Of a stretch of DNA of 64,000 nt, positions 52,021 through 60,712 are shown piece by piece. Under the pieces are notes generated by a model. It made no database searches. It was not told the DNA's origin and saw only the letters and a list, made by a program, of their open reading frames with translations. A program made the translations under genes and the position numbers. This DNA is from Pseudomonadales bacterium (GTDB lineage: Bacteria > Pseudomonadota > Gammaproteobacteria > Pseudomonadales > Halieaceae), in assembly GCA_024234815.1 (NCBI GenBank), contig JACKNO010000001.1:1612001-1676000 (forward strand), in the 5' to 3' direction. Within the stretch, counting starts at the first letter, position 1. Every line of letters begins with the position of its first letter.

Positions 52021-53801
52021 CCTGGCGCTCCCGTTTCCAGTAAATGATTTACAGGCTCTTCCACGGCGGCCTTTTCCTGCATCCGCAACTGGATGCGCGC
52101 CCACTGGCCGAGCAACATGACGCTGATGATGGGGCCGACGGAGGCCATGCACAGAATCCCGAAACCCTCGACGGCCTGGGTGGCATTGCCCAAGCCCAGG
52201 CCCATGGCCAGAACGAGCGGCACGGTGATCGGGCCGGTGGTGACTCCGGCGCTGTCCCAGGCTACGTTGACAAACTCCTCGGTCGATACCACCGTCAACA
52301 GGGCTGCCAGCAGATAGGGCGGCACCACCAGCCAGACCAGTGGCAGGTCGAACACCAGCTTGGCCACGCCCACGGCGATCCCGCTGGCGACACCGATCGA
52401 CACGGCGCGAATCAGGCTGCGCTTGCGGATGAAGCCGTTGGTGAGGGTTTCAGCGGTGACGCCCAGCGCATTCAGCGCGGGTTCCGCGACGGTGGCCCCG
52501 TACCCCAGCAACCAGGCGAAAGCCAGGGCCAGCACCAGCCCCACCTGGTAGAGGTAGAGCGGGGAATTATCCGCGCCGGGAATCTGCATGAAGGCCGATG
52601 GAATCAGCGATCCTGCGCTGCCGCCCAGCTTAGACAGGCCGTAGGTCAGGCCGAGGTTGAACACGCACATCCCCACCACGGTGAGGGCAATACCGAGCAT
52701 TATCTCTGCGCGTCGTGGCAGGCTCTGGCGCAACAGCAGCTTCAGTACAAGGAGCAGGAAGATCACCAGCGGCACGATGGCCCGCACTCCCGAGACGATC
52801 TCCAGCCCGGGACTGACAGTGAACCACGCGCCTTCGGCTTGTCCGGCGCCGGCAGCTGCCTGCGCCGCGGCGACAATCTCCGCCGGTGATGATGCGGCGG
52901 ACACATACAGGGCCAGCAACATGACCCCGATGACGGGAAACAGCGAAGCCAGGGTGACGATGCCGAATCCGGAAAGTCCCGAGCCGCCCTTGCCGGCTGC
53001 CGCCGCGATACCGATGCCCAGCGCCAGCACCAGTGGCACGGTCACTGGCCCGGTGGTGACCGCGCCGGCATCCCAGGCCAGCCCGATCACCTTCGCAAGT
53101 TCCGGGTCACTTGAGAAGTACACCGTCAGCAGCAGCACTGGCACCAGTGAGAAGTAGATCAGCGGCTTCAGGCTCCAGCCGTAGAGAAAACGGAGCGTGC
53201 CGGTCACAGCTGCCAGACCAACACTGGCACCGACCACCAGTACCAACTCGCGGGTCCACTGGTTGAGTATCGCCCAGAGATAGGGCGCGCGCTCTGCGGA
53301 GACATTCTGCCCGGCGGCGCGCAGCGCGCCGATGGCGGGTTCGGCGAAGGTCACTCCGATCCCGAGGAGCAGGGTCACCAGCAACACCACGGGCAGGGAT
53401 GATTTGCGCGGCAGGTTGCTGCCGATGATTTCGCCGAAAGGCATCAGGCCGAGTTTCAGCCCTTCCATAAACAGCATGAGCCCGACGATCACCGCGAACA
53501 GGCCGCCCGCGACAATCAGCGATTCCTCCACCAACTGGCGCAGGATGATGATCTGGAACAGTGCCAGGTACAGTGCCAGCGGCACCACGGCGCGTATCTG
53601 TTCCATCAGGCGCACGTTGATGTAGGGTTTGAGGACGGCGGCGATCTCGTCCCCGTGCAATTTCGCGGCGGGGAGGGCCGCTGCGGTCCAGCGTCCGTCG
53701 GCACCGCGCACCGGCGCGGAGACCAACTCGCGCATCGGGACCTCGCGGCGGCCCGCGCCAATTACGCGCAAATAGTCGGCATAGCGAACGGAGTCTGTCA
53801 T
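52017..53801 (-). CDS. Fused double DUF1538 membrane protein
   Basis: A 594-residue membrane protein containing two DUF1538 halves. Half one has TFAEPAIGALRAA (151-163) and AWDAGAVTTGPVTVPLVLA (242-260); half two has GATVAEPALNALGV (435-448) and AWDSAGVTTGPITVPLVLA (514-532). The repeat order is the same as in the separate pair at 17348-18891, so the fusion represents the same complex in one chain. A cytoplasmic N-terminal extension of about 60 residues and a 30-residue alanine-rich linker around 300-328 join the parts. Two PII-like genes overlap its end. Substrate unknown. Confidence 0.9.
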   Translation of the reverse strand: MTDSVRYADYLRVIGAGRREVPMRELVSAPVRGADGRWTAAALPAAKLHGDEIAAVLKPYINVRLMEQIRAVVPLALYLALFQIIILRQLVEESLIVAGGLFAVIVGLMLFMEGLKLGLMPFGEIIGSNLPRKSSLPVVLLVTLLLGIGVTFAEPAIGALRAAGQNVSAERAPYLWAILNQWTRELVLVVGASVGLAAVTGTLRFLYGWSLKPLIYFSLVPVLLLTVYFSSDPELAKVIGLAWDAGAVTTGPVTVPLVLALGIGIAAAAGKGGSGLSGFGIVTLASLFPVIGVMLLALYVSAASSPAEIVAAAQAAAGAGQAEGAWFTVSPGLEIVSGVRAIVPLVIFLLLVLKLLLRQSLPRRAEIMLGIALTVVGMCVFNLGLTYGLSKLGGSAGSLIPSAFMQIPGADNSPLYLYQVGLVLALAFAWLLGYGATVAEPALNALGVTAETLTNGFIRKRSLIRAVSIGVASGIAVGVAKLVFDLPLVWLVVPPYLLAALLTVVSTEEFVNVAWDSAGVTTGPITVPLVLAMGLGLGNATQAVEGFGILCMASVGPIISVMLLGQWARIQLRMQEKAAVEEPVNHLLETGAPG

Positions 53802-54200
53802 GCGTCCCCCTGCCCGGACTGCTCGTTGGACGAACAGCGCAGGGCTGGCCGCATCGTGTCCGGATCTGTTGAACCTCTACCAGTGCTGGCCACCAAGCCT
53901 TCTCCCTTTCCCCGTGCAGGGCGAGTCGGCGTTAGCCGTCCAACCCGTAAACGCTCGCGGAATAGTGTAGAAGAAGCATGTTTAAAGCAAGTCATTCGGC
54001 CCAAAGTGCAGCTTCCCCATGTCCGGATTTGAAGGCCCGGGGCCATGGAAGCCAGTGATACGCGAGGTGAGCAGGCGCGCCTGACCGAGAGGCCCCACTT
54101 TTTTGGCCCTGCCGCGGGGAGCGTCCTCCCTTTTCGCAGTCATTTGACTTAGTATTATGTCCCGGTAGCAATCCACGTCCGGACAGGAGCATCGGCACAG
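53802..54200. other. Intergenic region between the DUF1538 fusion and an outer-membrane protein gene
   Basis: About 400 bases between divergent genes. A TATTAT at 54153-54158 could be a -10 box for the plus-strand gene, but no matching -35 is convincing. No coding frame, repeat or RNA gene is seen. Confidence 0.5.
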
Positions 54201-55196
54201 GTGAAAAATCGCCGCATTGCGCGAATCGCTGCTGCTGCATTCCTTGCCGGAATTTCCATTTCGGGCAAGCGCGTGCAAGAGCGGTCCATTGCCCGCTTTA
54301 TCGCCACGGTCACTGGCGGACTGCTCCTGTTGCCGTCGATGGTGTCTGCACAGGATCTTGAACCGAGGACTTACACCAATATTCCGGTTGGACAGAACTT
54401 CCTTGGTGCGGGCTACATTTACTCCAAGGGCGACCTCAACCCTTCAGCGTCCGCCCCGTTCACCGATGCGAAACTGACTGCGGACGGACCTGCAGTGGCG
54501 TACGTGCGTTCACTGGACCTTGCGGGCAAGGCTGGCAAGCTCGACCTGAGCTGGGCTCGTCTGTGTTTCGACGGCTCCGCGACGGCCACAAGTGGGGAGA
54601 AAGTGGAGGGCGACCGCTGCGGCACCGCTGACCCAGCGGTCCGACTCAGTTACCTGTTTTACGGCGCACCTGCGCTGACGATGCAGGAGTTCCGCCAGCA
54701 ACCCGCCAGGCGGGTGATCGGCGCCAGTCTCGCAGTTCGGGCGCCCTGGGGTGACTACAACAATGACAACCTCATAAACAGCGGCACCAACCGCTGGAGC
54801 GTCAAGCCCGAGATCGGTATCTCCAATGTCTATGGCAACTGGAGCGTTGAGTCCTCCCTGGCCGTTAGCCTGTACACCGATAACGACCGTTTCGCCGGGC
54901 ATCGCAAGCTCGAGCAGGACCCGCTGTACCAGGTGCAGGCTCACCTCATCTACGCGTTGCCGGGGCAGCGCTGGATCTCGCTTAACGGCAATTATTTCTG
55001 GGGTGGCGAATCACAGGTCAACGGCAAGAGTTCCAACGATCGCCAGCGCAATTCACGGCTGGGCATCACGTACTCCACGCCCCTGACGGCCAGCCAGTCG
55101 GTGAAGTTCTATGCCAGTCGCGGTGTGGTGACGCGAGTGGGCAACGATTTCGATACGTTCGGGGTGGTTTGGCAGTACCGCTGGGCGGACGAATAA
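54201..55196 (+). CDS. Transporter-like outer-membrane protein (phenol MetA-pathway family type)
   Basis: A 331-residue outer-membrane beta-barrel-type protein with a long signal region (an extended N-terminus and FIATVTGGLLLLPSMVSAQ before DLEPRTYTNIPVGQNFL). The PVGQNFLGAGYIYSKGDLNP region, the Gly-Thr/Asn-rich alternation and the C-terminal FGVVWQYRWADE are typical of the outer-membrane group annotated as MetA-pathway phenol-degradation transporters. It might help uptake of hydrophobic substrates; direct evidence is lacking. GTG 54201 is the only start before the hydrophobic region. Confidence 0.75.
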   Translation: MKNRRIARIAAAAFLAGISISGKRVQERSIARFIATVTGGLLLLPSMVSAQDLEPRTYTNIPVGQNFLGAGYIYSKGDLNPSASAPFTDAKLTADGPAVAYVRSLDLAGKAGKLDLSWARLCFDGSATATSGEKVEGDRCGTADPAVRLSYLFYGAPALTMQEFRQQPARRVIGASLAVRAPWGDYNNDNLINSGTNRWSVKPEIGISNVYGNWSVESSLAVSLYTDNDRFAGHRKLEQDPLYQVQAHLIYALPGQRWISLNGNYFWGGESQVNGKSSNDRQRNSRLGITYSTPLTASQSVKFYASRGVVTRVGNDFDTFGVVWQYRWADE

Positions 55197-55345
55197 TTAC
55201 GGGGATTGCCCGGGAAGCGGGCTGTCGACGAAGAAACTGCGAACCATTCAGGGGAGGGAGTCGGAGGTTTGCTTAACGCGACCGAGGGATAGGGGCTGTT
55301 CCACTCTATCTCTGGTATCGGCCAAGAGCTCAAAAAGCTATTTGA

Positions 55346-55366
55346 TGTGAAATCGCAGATTTCACA
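55346..55366. repeat. Perfect 9-bp inverted repeat, candidate operator
   Basis: TGTGAAATC (55346-55354) and GATTTCACA (55358-55366) around a GCA centre. It lies about 80 bases before a small secreted protein gene. It resembles a CRP half-site pair but the spacing does not fit CRP, so another regulator is more likely. No T-run follows. Confidence 0.4.
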
Positions 55367-55446
55367 GTTTCCCCACATTTGCTGCGTATTCTCTCCTTAC
55401 TGTTGCACGACACTGTAAACGTCAAACAACAAACCAGGAGATCCAA

Positions 55447-55746
55447 ATGAGCAATACAAATTTTTTCAGAAGCATGACGGTGGCAATGGTACTGCTTTGC
55501 AGCCTGTCCATGGAAGCGGCCAATGCCCAGCCGCCCGGCGGGGGTGTCGGTGGCAATCGCGGTGGGCCGCCCCAGGAGGCGTTTGACGCCTGTGCCGACA
55601 AGGCCAGTGGCGATAGTTGCCAGATGACCGGACGCCGTGGAGAGGAGCTCGAGGGCAGCTGTGTCATCCCATCCGGAAAAGACGACACATTAGTGTGTGC
55701 GCCTGAAGGTGGTCCCGGTGGCGACCGGGGGTCGGACAATCAGTAG
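55447..55746 (+). CDS. Small secreted glycine-rich protein with cysteines
   Basis: A 99-residue protein with a signal peptide (SMTVAMVLLCSLSMEAANA). The mature part starts with a Gly/Pro-rich linker (QPPGGGVGGNRGGPP), then has four cysteines (FDACADKASGDSCQMTG, GSCVIPSGKDDTLVCAPEG) that can make two disulfides. No family is recognised. ATG 55447 follows CAGGAG. A palindrome lies about 80 bases upstream. Confidence 0.72.
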   Translation: MSNTNFFRSMTVAMVLLCSLSMEAANAQPPGGGVGGNRGGPPQEAFDACADKASGDSCQMTGRRGEELEGSCVIPSGKDDTLVCAPEGGPGGDRGSDNQ

Positions 55747-55860
55747 CGCTGGCACGCTGGCCAGGTACATTCAATGTGGCGATGAAGATGAGGGAGCGAA
55801 CTCTGCCAACTCATTCATACTCGCCACCGCTATGGCAGAGCTGAAACGGCAGGAGTCTCT

Positions 55861-56442
55861 ATGAAGTATTGGCCCTATTTGGTAATTGCTTTGATATCGA
55901 TCGGTGCGGCGGGTGCTCCACAGCACGCGCCGCCGGATAGACCTCAAGAGAGGCGCCCTCCGGTCAAGGAACTGCCAAGGACGCATCACCGCATCGAATT
56001 CAAAGGTGAACCCCTCTATTACTGGGGTGGGCATTTTTATCATCAGTCCGGCGGCATGTATGTCAGCATCACAGTGCCTATAGGCGCAATTGTGCCGTCC
56101 CTTCCCGGTGGTTTCGTAACCATCGGTACCGGGCCTGAGCGTTACTATTACTATGCCGGTGCATATTACCGGCCCGTCAGTGAAGGCTATGTGGTTGTCG
56201 AAAAGCCCGCTGCCACGCCGGTCGTGCTGCCCGCTGAGGAAGATTCTGGAAAGCTGATTGTTTATCCCGCCGGGGGGCAGTCCAGTGATCAGGCCGGTCG
56301 CGATCGCTATGAATGTCACCTTTGGGCGACGGACGAGACTGACTTTGATCCGACTGTTTCCAGCTCTGACGTCAGCTTGAAAGATGATTACAGGCGAGCG
56401 ATGAGTGCGTGCCTGGAAGCCAGGAACTACGTGGTCAAATAG
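55861..56442 (+). CDS. Exported DUF6515-like protein
   Basis: A 193-residue protein with a weak signal peptide (KYWPYLVIALISIGAAGA). The mature part has a Gly/Tyr-rich repeat of the YYWGGHFYHQSG and YYYYAGAYYRPVSEGYVVVE type, followed by a C-terminal helical stretch RDRYECHLWATDETDFDP and RRAMSACLEARNYVVK with two cysteines. This arrangement matches the DUF6515/YXWGXXFY-type envelope proteins of unknown role. ATG 55861 is close behind AGGAG. Confidence 0.75.
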   Translation: MKYWPYLVIALISIGAAGAPQHAPPDRPQERRPPVKELPRTHHRIEFKGEPLYYWGGHFYHQSGGMYVSITVPIGAIVPSLPGGFVTIGTGPERYYYYAGAYYRPVSEGYVVVEKPAATPVVLPAEEDSGKLIVYPAGGQSSDQAGRDRYECHLWATDETDFDPTVSSSDVSLKDDYRRAMSACLEARNYVVK

Positions 56443-56524
56443 AGGGAATTTCTTCATGCGATCTGCACAATACCTGCACATTTGTGCCGTCCAATACAGT
56501 TTCGATCAACCAGGGTAAAAGATA

Positions 56525-56839
56525 ATGCTGATTCCTTTGCGAACTCCCGTTCTGACGGCGGTAATGCTTCTTTCCGCCTGTGGTGGATCCGGATCGGGAT
56601 CGAATGCCAGCGGTACCGCAGCGGTCACTGCAGAAGCAACAGAGGAAGTAACAGAGGAAGTAACAGAGGAAACCACGGGCGAAGCGCAAGCCGCGAATGC
56701 GCACCTGATGCTTGCCCAGCATGGCACGCTGAAAATTACGGCTACGCGTAGTCATGACAATCGCAGACATACCTTTGAGCTCACGCCCGCCGAGTCGGAG
56801 CAAGCGGTGTTTCCGTGCTCCAGGTCAGTTTGTATTTAA
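56525..56839 (+). CDS. Small lipoprotein with TEEV repeats
   Basis: A 104-residue protein with a lipoprotein signal, TAVMLLSACGGSG (Cys 19). A Ser/Gly linker and then Thr/Glu-rich repeats (AEATEEVTEEVTEETTGEA) follow, and a short C-terminal domain without known relatives. The sequence ends in a cluster of cysteines (FPCSRSVCI), which could mean the reading frame runs past the true gene end. It may be a hypothetical surface protein or a partial gene. Confidence 0.5.
   Translation: MLIPLRTPVLTAVMLLSACGGSGSGSNASGTAAVTAEATEEVTEEVTEETTGEAQAANAHLMLAQHGTLKITATRSHDNRRHTFELTPAESEQAVFPCSRSVCI
56639..56674 (+). repeat. Three 12-base tandem repeats
   Basis: ACAGAGGAAGTA is repeated at 56639-56650 and 56651-56662, with a third copy diverging at the end (ACAGAGGAAACC, 56663-56674). 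The repeats encode the TEEV tetrads of the small lipoprotein and are a likely site for slippage. Confidence 0.7.
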
Positions 56840-56886
56840 CGATTTCCACAGGGACTTGCCCATCTGACGGGTCGGGCACGGCGTCT

Positions 56887-59037
56887 TTATGTAGCGTACA
56901 ACTTGACGGGGAAGCCGGTCATCTTCGGCATACCCATCAGCGGGTCGAAATCCCGATCGACAGCAATGAGCTTTGCAGCACTGCCGCCATAGCGCCTCAC
57001 ATCCCCTGGCGCTGCCGGGTCGCCGCCAAAGCAGTGGGACATTGATACGATTCCCTGGCGCAGCCTGGCATCGGCCTCCACCACGACCTCGATCGACGAG
57101 TGCTCGGATTGTAGAATCGCCGCATCACCTGGCGCCAGCCCAAGGTCTGCGAGATCCTCAGGATGCAGGTAAGCGGGATTTCCCATTGGGTTTTTCGGAA
57201 AGTCATGGCAGGAAGAGTTGTAGACGTGCGCGACCCGGCGCACGGTCAACAGGTGTGTATAGCTGCCGTCCTGTCCGTAGCAACCGCGCTCAGGAATAAT
57301 CCGGGCAAGCAGTTGCTCAAGATCTTCGGCAACCTCGGTGGGCAGCAATTGCAGTTTTTCATCGATGCCCTCGAATGGCGCGGCCACTTTGATATCGGAG
57401 AACTCGCCAAACAACTTGCCCCCTTCGTATTTGGCCAATTCCCGAATGGGTACCTTGACCATGTCATTCGGGTACATCAATTCCAGTATATCCAGGGTTT
57501 CCAGCGACGGATTGGTGAGGTCGATGGAGCCGCCTGCCAGCTTGATGTCGGTGCCAAGGCGGCGTGCCAGTCCAACCAGGTAACGCCACTCTTCCTGCAC
57601 CGCGTTTTTGGGCTCGAAGATCGGCTTGCTGTACTGGCCAAAAGGCAGGTCGTAGAGTCGATCGGTGAATTCCGCCAGGCCGTCGCGTTCGAAGGCGTGG
57701 GCCGCGGGGAGCACATAATCCGCATGGCGCGTGGTGGCGGTTTCCCTGATGTCGATACAGACCAGCAGTTCCAGTTCATCCAGCGCCTGCAGCGTTCTTT
57801 CCTGGTCCGGCCAGGACATCACGGGATTGCCGCCAATGACGATGAGCGCCCTGACCTGTCCTGCACCGGGGGTCAGGATTTCTTCCGCCGCCACCGGCGT
57901 GGGCATTTCCTGGAACACCTGTCGAATGCCGCGAATACGTGACGCCTTGGTATCCAGTTTCGGATTCAGCATGGGTGGCAGAAAATCCGCCGGCAGGGTC
58001 TGCGCCGGCGGTGGGATATTGGGTGTCAGCAGGCAGGGTGCCGATACCGGGTCGCCCTCCCGATTCCAGCGGCCACAGAGGGTATTCAGCGCCAGTATCA
58101 GGTGTTCGCTCAGGTGGGGGAACTGCGCCATATCGGGCCCGGTACCGGAGCTGGCCGTGCCCCGGGGGTTGGTGGCGAACATGCGCGCGGCGGCGGCGAT
58201 GTCCTCTGCTGGAAGGCCGGTCCGCGTGGCTACCGTGTCCAGGTCAAACCTTTCAACAGCCGCTTTGAGTGAGGCGAAGCCCTCGGTTTCCCTTGCGACA
58301 AAGTCACGATCGTAAAGGGCCTCATCGATGATCAGGCGTATCATGCCAGCCAGTAGTGTCGCGTCTTCACCGGGCAGAATGGGAAGGTGTATATCTGCAT
58401 GCTCAGCAGTTTCCGTGCGGCGCGGATCGATCACGATCAACTTCATGCCGCGTTTTTTGGCTTCCTTCAATGCCGTGGGATACCAACCGGGGGGAGCGCC
58501 CGTCATATTGAGCGCTGAAATAACAGGGTTGTTGCCGATAAGCATGCACACATCGGCACCTTCGAAGCCGTGGGCGCCGCCACCCCAGACACCGTGCCGG
58601 CGCACGGCGATAATCTTCGACGGCTGGTCCAGCGTCATACTGCTGAAATCCATTTCCGAGCCCAGCCCGGCCAGCCAGGCCTGGGCAACCTGGTTGCCGT
58701 TGGAGCTCACAGATAAGCCATTACCCCGATAGATAGCGACCGCCCTGGGACCGTGTGCATCCATGATGGCCCTGATCCGCTCGGCGATCTCATCCAGAGC
58801 CTGTTCATTGTCGACCACCGAAAAGTCCTGGTCCCGTGAGCTGCGACTCAGGGCATGAAGGATGCGCTCTTTACTGTGGTACTGGTGACCCCACTGCCGC
58901 CCCTTGGCGCAGGTGAAACCTTTGCTCATCGGATGATCTTTATCGCCACGAATTTTTATGATCTGCTCATCTTCAACATCGACCTCCAAGCCGCAGTAGG
59001 CGTTGCAAATTTTGCAGAAGGTTTTATGTGTTTTCAT
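56887..59037 (-). CDS. Molybdopterin-dependent oxidoreductase
   Basis: A 716-residue member of the DMSO-reductase superfamily. The N-terminal [4Fe-4S] site is FCKICNAYCGLEV (CxxCxxxC) with a later Cys in GFTCAKGRQW. Molybdopterin-binding blocks such as NGLSVSSNGNQVAQAWLAGL, GNNPVISALN and DPRRTETAEHADIHLPILPG are clear, and the C-terminal formate-dehydrogenase-like domain is present. There is no twin-arginine signal, so it is probably cytoplasmic. Likely substrates are small organic acids, amines or formate. It is divergent from the RES-Xre pair and not in an operon with Fe-S or quinone subunits. Confidence 0.9.
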   Translation of the reverse strand: MKTHKTFCKICNAYCGLEVDVEDEQIIKIRGDKDHPMSKGFTCAKGRQWGHQYHSKERILHALSRSSRDQDFSVVDNEQALDEIAERIRAIMDAHGPRAVAIYRGNGLSVSSNGNQVAQAWLAGLGSEMDFSSMTLDQPSKIIAVRRHGVWGGGAHGFEGADVCMLIGNNPVISALNMTGAPPGWYPTALKEAKKRGMKLIVIDPRRTETAEHADIHLPILPGEDATLLAGMIRLIIDEALYDRDFVARETEGFASLKAAVERFDLDTVATRTGLPAEDIAAAARMFATNPRGTASSGTGPDMAQFPHLSEHLILALNTLCGRWNREGDPVSAPCLLTPNIPPPAQTLPADFLPPMLNPKLDTKASRIRGIRQVFQEMPTPVAAEEILTPGAGQVRALIVIGGNPVMSWPDQERTLQALDELELLVCIDIRETATTRHADYVLPAAHAFERDGLAEFTDRLYDLPFGQYSKPIFEPKNAVQEEWRYLVGLARRLGTDIKLAGGSIDLTNPSLETLDILELMYPNDMVKVPIRELAKYEGGKLFGEFSDIKVAAPFEGIDEKLQLLPTEVAEDLEQLLARIIPERGCYGQDGSYTHLLTVRRVAHVYNSSCHDFPKNPMGNPAYLHPEDLADLGLAPGDAAILQSEHSSIEVVVEADARLRQGIVSMSHCFGGDPAAPGDVRRYGGSAAKLIAVDRDFDPLMGMPKMTGFPVKLYAT

Positions 59038-59192
59038 TCCCGTATTCTCGCAGCAAAAGTTGGTTGTACAAGCCGGCGCCTCGATGTCGCCCGGACAGAT
59101 TATATGAAGTGCTGGCTACCCGCATCCTGCGCCGCACCGCGGCCTTTGCCTGCACCCGGTTCTCGAGCAACCTTTCCCCCTGCGCGCCAACA

Positions 59193-59221
59193 TTGACACA
59201 TTGCAATATGCCGCATATAGT
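59193..59221 (+). promoter_or_regulatory. Strong promoter of the RES-Xre module
   Basis: TTGACA (59193-59198) and TATAGT (59216-59221) with an ideal 17-base spacer. TGCAAT (59202-59207) and ATTGCA (59229-59234) form an inverted repeat across the -10 box, which fits an autoregulatory operator of the antitoxin. The antitoxin start is 27 bases downstream of the -10 box. Confidence 0.65.
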
Positions 59222-59247
59222 CAGGCAAATTGCACAGGAAAGTATCA

Positions 59248-59715
59248 ATGGGCGCGACAGCCGGAGTATACAAACCCGAGCCCGGGTATCACGAGACCGC
59301 CTCGGTACGGGCCATGCGCCGGGTCAGCGAGATCACGGGCGTCGACATCCAGGACGCACTGGATGAAGTCCGGCTGATCCAGACCGGTGTCCCGCCCATG
59401 CTGTTGGAGAGCCTGAAGCAGCTCGGAATCAGCCAGTCCGAGTGCCAGTGGATCATCAAGCCCCGCACGCTCGCACACCGCAAAAGCAAGAAGGAGCTTT
59501 TGACGCAGGAGGAGACGGGGCGCTGGTTCCGAGCCATCAAGATTCTCGCGCTGGCGGTCGAGGTGTTTGGCAACCAGGGCAAAGCCAGTGAGTGGCTGCG
59601 TAAATCCCGCGCCCGTTTCGGGGGGCATTCCGCCCTGGACATCATGCAGAATGAACCCGGAGCCCAACTGGTAGAGGAGACCCTGAACCAGATTGATTCC
59701 GGCTACTTTGCGTGA
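59248..59715 (+). CDS. Xre/MbcA/ParS-family antitoxin (DUF2384 type)
   Basis: A 155-residue antitoxin. The C-terminal Xre/DUF2384 part has QEETGRWFRAIKILALAVEV and GNQGKASEWLRKSRARFGGH followed by SALDIMQNEPGAQLVEETL, matching the toxin-binding tail of this family, and its middle (MLLESLKQLGISQSECQWII) is the helical DNA-binding part. It should neutralise the RES toxin and repress the promoter just upstream. ATG 59248 follows AGGAAAG. The toxin start overlaps its last bases, an order (antitoxin first) typical of the family. Confidence 0.9.
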   Translation: MGATAGVYKPEPGYHETASVRAMRRVSEITGVDIQDALDEVRLIQTGVPPMLLESLKQLGISQSECQWIIKPRTLAHRKSKKELLTQEETGRWFRAIKILALAVEVFGNQGKASEWLRKSRARFGGHSALDIMQNEPGAQLVEETLNQIDSGYFA

Positions 59716-60161
59716 AGTTATGGCGCGTCAGCAATTACGCTGACTTGCAGGGAATTGGCGGTGTGAAAACCGCCGCCCGCTGGCACAACAAGGGTATTCC
59801 GGTGGTTTACCTGGCCGAGAGTCCGGCGCTGGCGATGCTGGAAATTCTGGTGCACTTCGATATGGAACCCGATGAGGTCCCCGATCAATACCAGCTGCTG
59901 GAAGTGGAGTACGACGGTCGCAGAGGTATTTCCCGCCTCGACGAATCCCTGCTTCCCCCCGACTGGCGCGCCAATATTCCCCTTACGCGCGCGTTTGGCG
60001 ACAGGTGGCTGACGGGTTTTTCCAGTGCGGTACTGCGGGTGCCTTCAGTGATCGTCCCGCACAGCTACAACTACCTGCTGAACCCGCGGCATCCCGCCGC
60101 CGCCGCGGCACAAATTGTAGCTGTGCACCAACACCCGTTTGATCCGCGGCTCGTGCAATGA
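59712..60161 (+). CDS. RES-domain toxin
   Basis: A 149-residue RES-family toxin; members deplete NAD+ by breaking or transferring its ADP-ribose. The pattern is kept: KLWRVSNYADLQGIGGVKTA, ARWHNKGIPVVYLAESPALA, MLEILVHFD and SAVLRVPSVIVPHSYNYLLN (conserved Arg, Tyr/Glu and Ser cluster). GTG 59712 overlaps the antitoxin stop TGA, so both are translated as a pair. Together they form a ParST/MbcTA-like module, a chromosomal toxin-antitoxin system. Confidence 0.92.
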   Translation: MKLWRVSNYADLQGIGGVKTAARWHNKGIPVVYLAESPALAMLEILVHFDMEPDEVPDQYQLLEVEYDGRRGISRLDESLLPPDWRANIPLTRAFGDRWLTGFSSAVLRVPSVIVPHSYNYLLNPRHPAAAAAQIVAVHQHPFDPRLVQ

Positions 60162-60188
60162 CGTCTGCAAAGGCTTATCTCAAAAACA

Positions 60189-60207
60189 GCAAATAAGAAT
60201 CATTTGC
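60189..60207. promoter_or_regulatory. Fur-like inverted repeat
   Basis: GCAAAT (60189-60194) and ATTTGC (60202-60207) enclose AAGAATC; the whole AAATAAGAATCATTTGCATT resembles gammaproteobacterial Fur boxes. It sits after the toxin gene and about 200 bases before a small hypothetical gene, so an iron-controlled promoter is possible but unproven. Confidence 0.35.
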
Positions 60208-60406
60208 ATTTAAAAAGTCTCCGCTGTACTCTCGAAAGTGAAAGCAAATACCCAGGGGGACGATTCATGCAAATTCAATTTCTATGTGGTACTCATCGGC
60301 GGTGGTTGATCAATCAGCCGGAGCAGGCCGTGACGCCAGGCTCTGGGCGGCGCGAGGTACGAAGAGGAGCGGTAGTCCTGCATTGAATCCGAGGGAGTAT
60401 GTAGCT

Positions 60407-60673
60407 GTGCGAGGCGTTATTGACGAGTCTCTGAAATCAGCCATCGTGGCAGGCGGCGTCGCAGCGTACACGCGTGATGCGGCGGCCGCCGATAGTGCGG
60501 CGCAAGCCCGGACTCCATCCGGCGGCGTTGGCTATGTGCAGCTGGAGATACGTACGGATACACTGTACAGCCTGATCCATCGTAATGTATTGGTGATTGA
60601 GGACCTGCGCGGACTGGACCGACAGACAAAAAGCTGGATCAGGAAGCAACTGCTGGACACGCTCCTGCTGTAA
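60407..60673 (+). CDS. Short hypothetical protein
   Basis: About 88 residues if GTG 60407 is the start (GGAG lies 11 bases before). It has a helical N-terminal part rich in alanine (IVAGGVAAYTRDAAAADSAA) and an end YVQLEIRTDTLYSLIHRNVL, VIEDLRGLDRQTKSWIRKQL. No domain is recognised. The 245 bases before it hold a Fur-like box and a weak 39-codon frame (60267-60386) behind AGGGGG that may be a leader peptide. Coding status is uncertain. Confidence 0.5.
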   Translation: MRGVIDESLKSAIVAGGVAAYTRDAAAADSAAQARTPSGGVGYVQLEIRTDTLYSLIHRNVLVIEDLRGLDRQTKSWIRKQLLDTLLL

Positions 60674-60712
60674 GGGTGCTATCCCGCCCTGGCACCGCGC
60701 CAGTGCAGATCC

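Noticed and set aside
55346..55366. CRP binding site
   Set aside because: TGTGA and TCACA are separated by 11 bases instead of 6.
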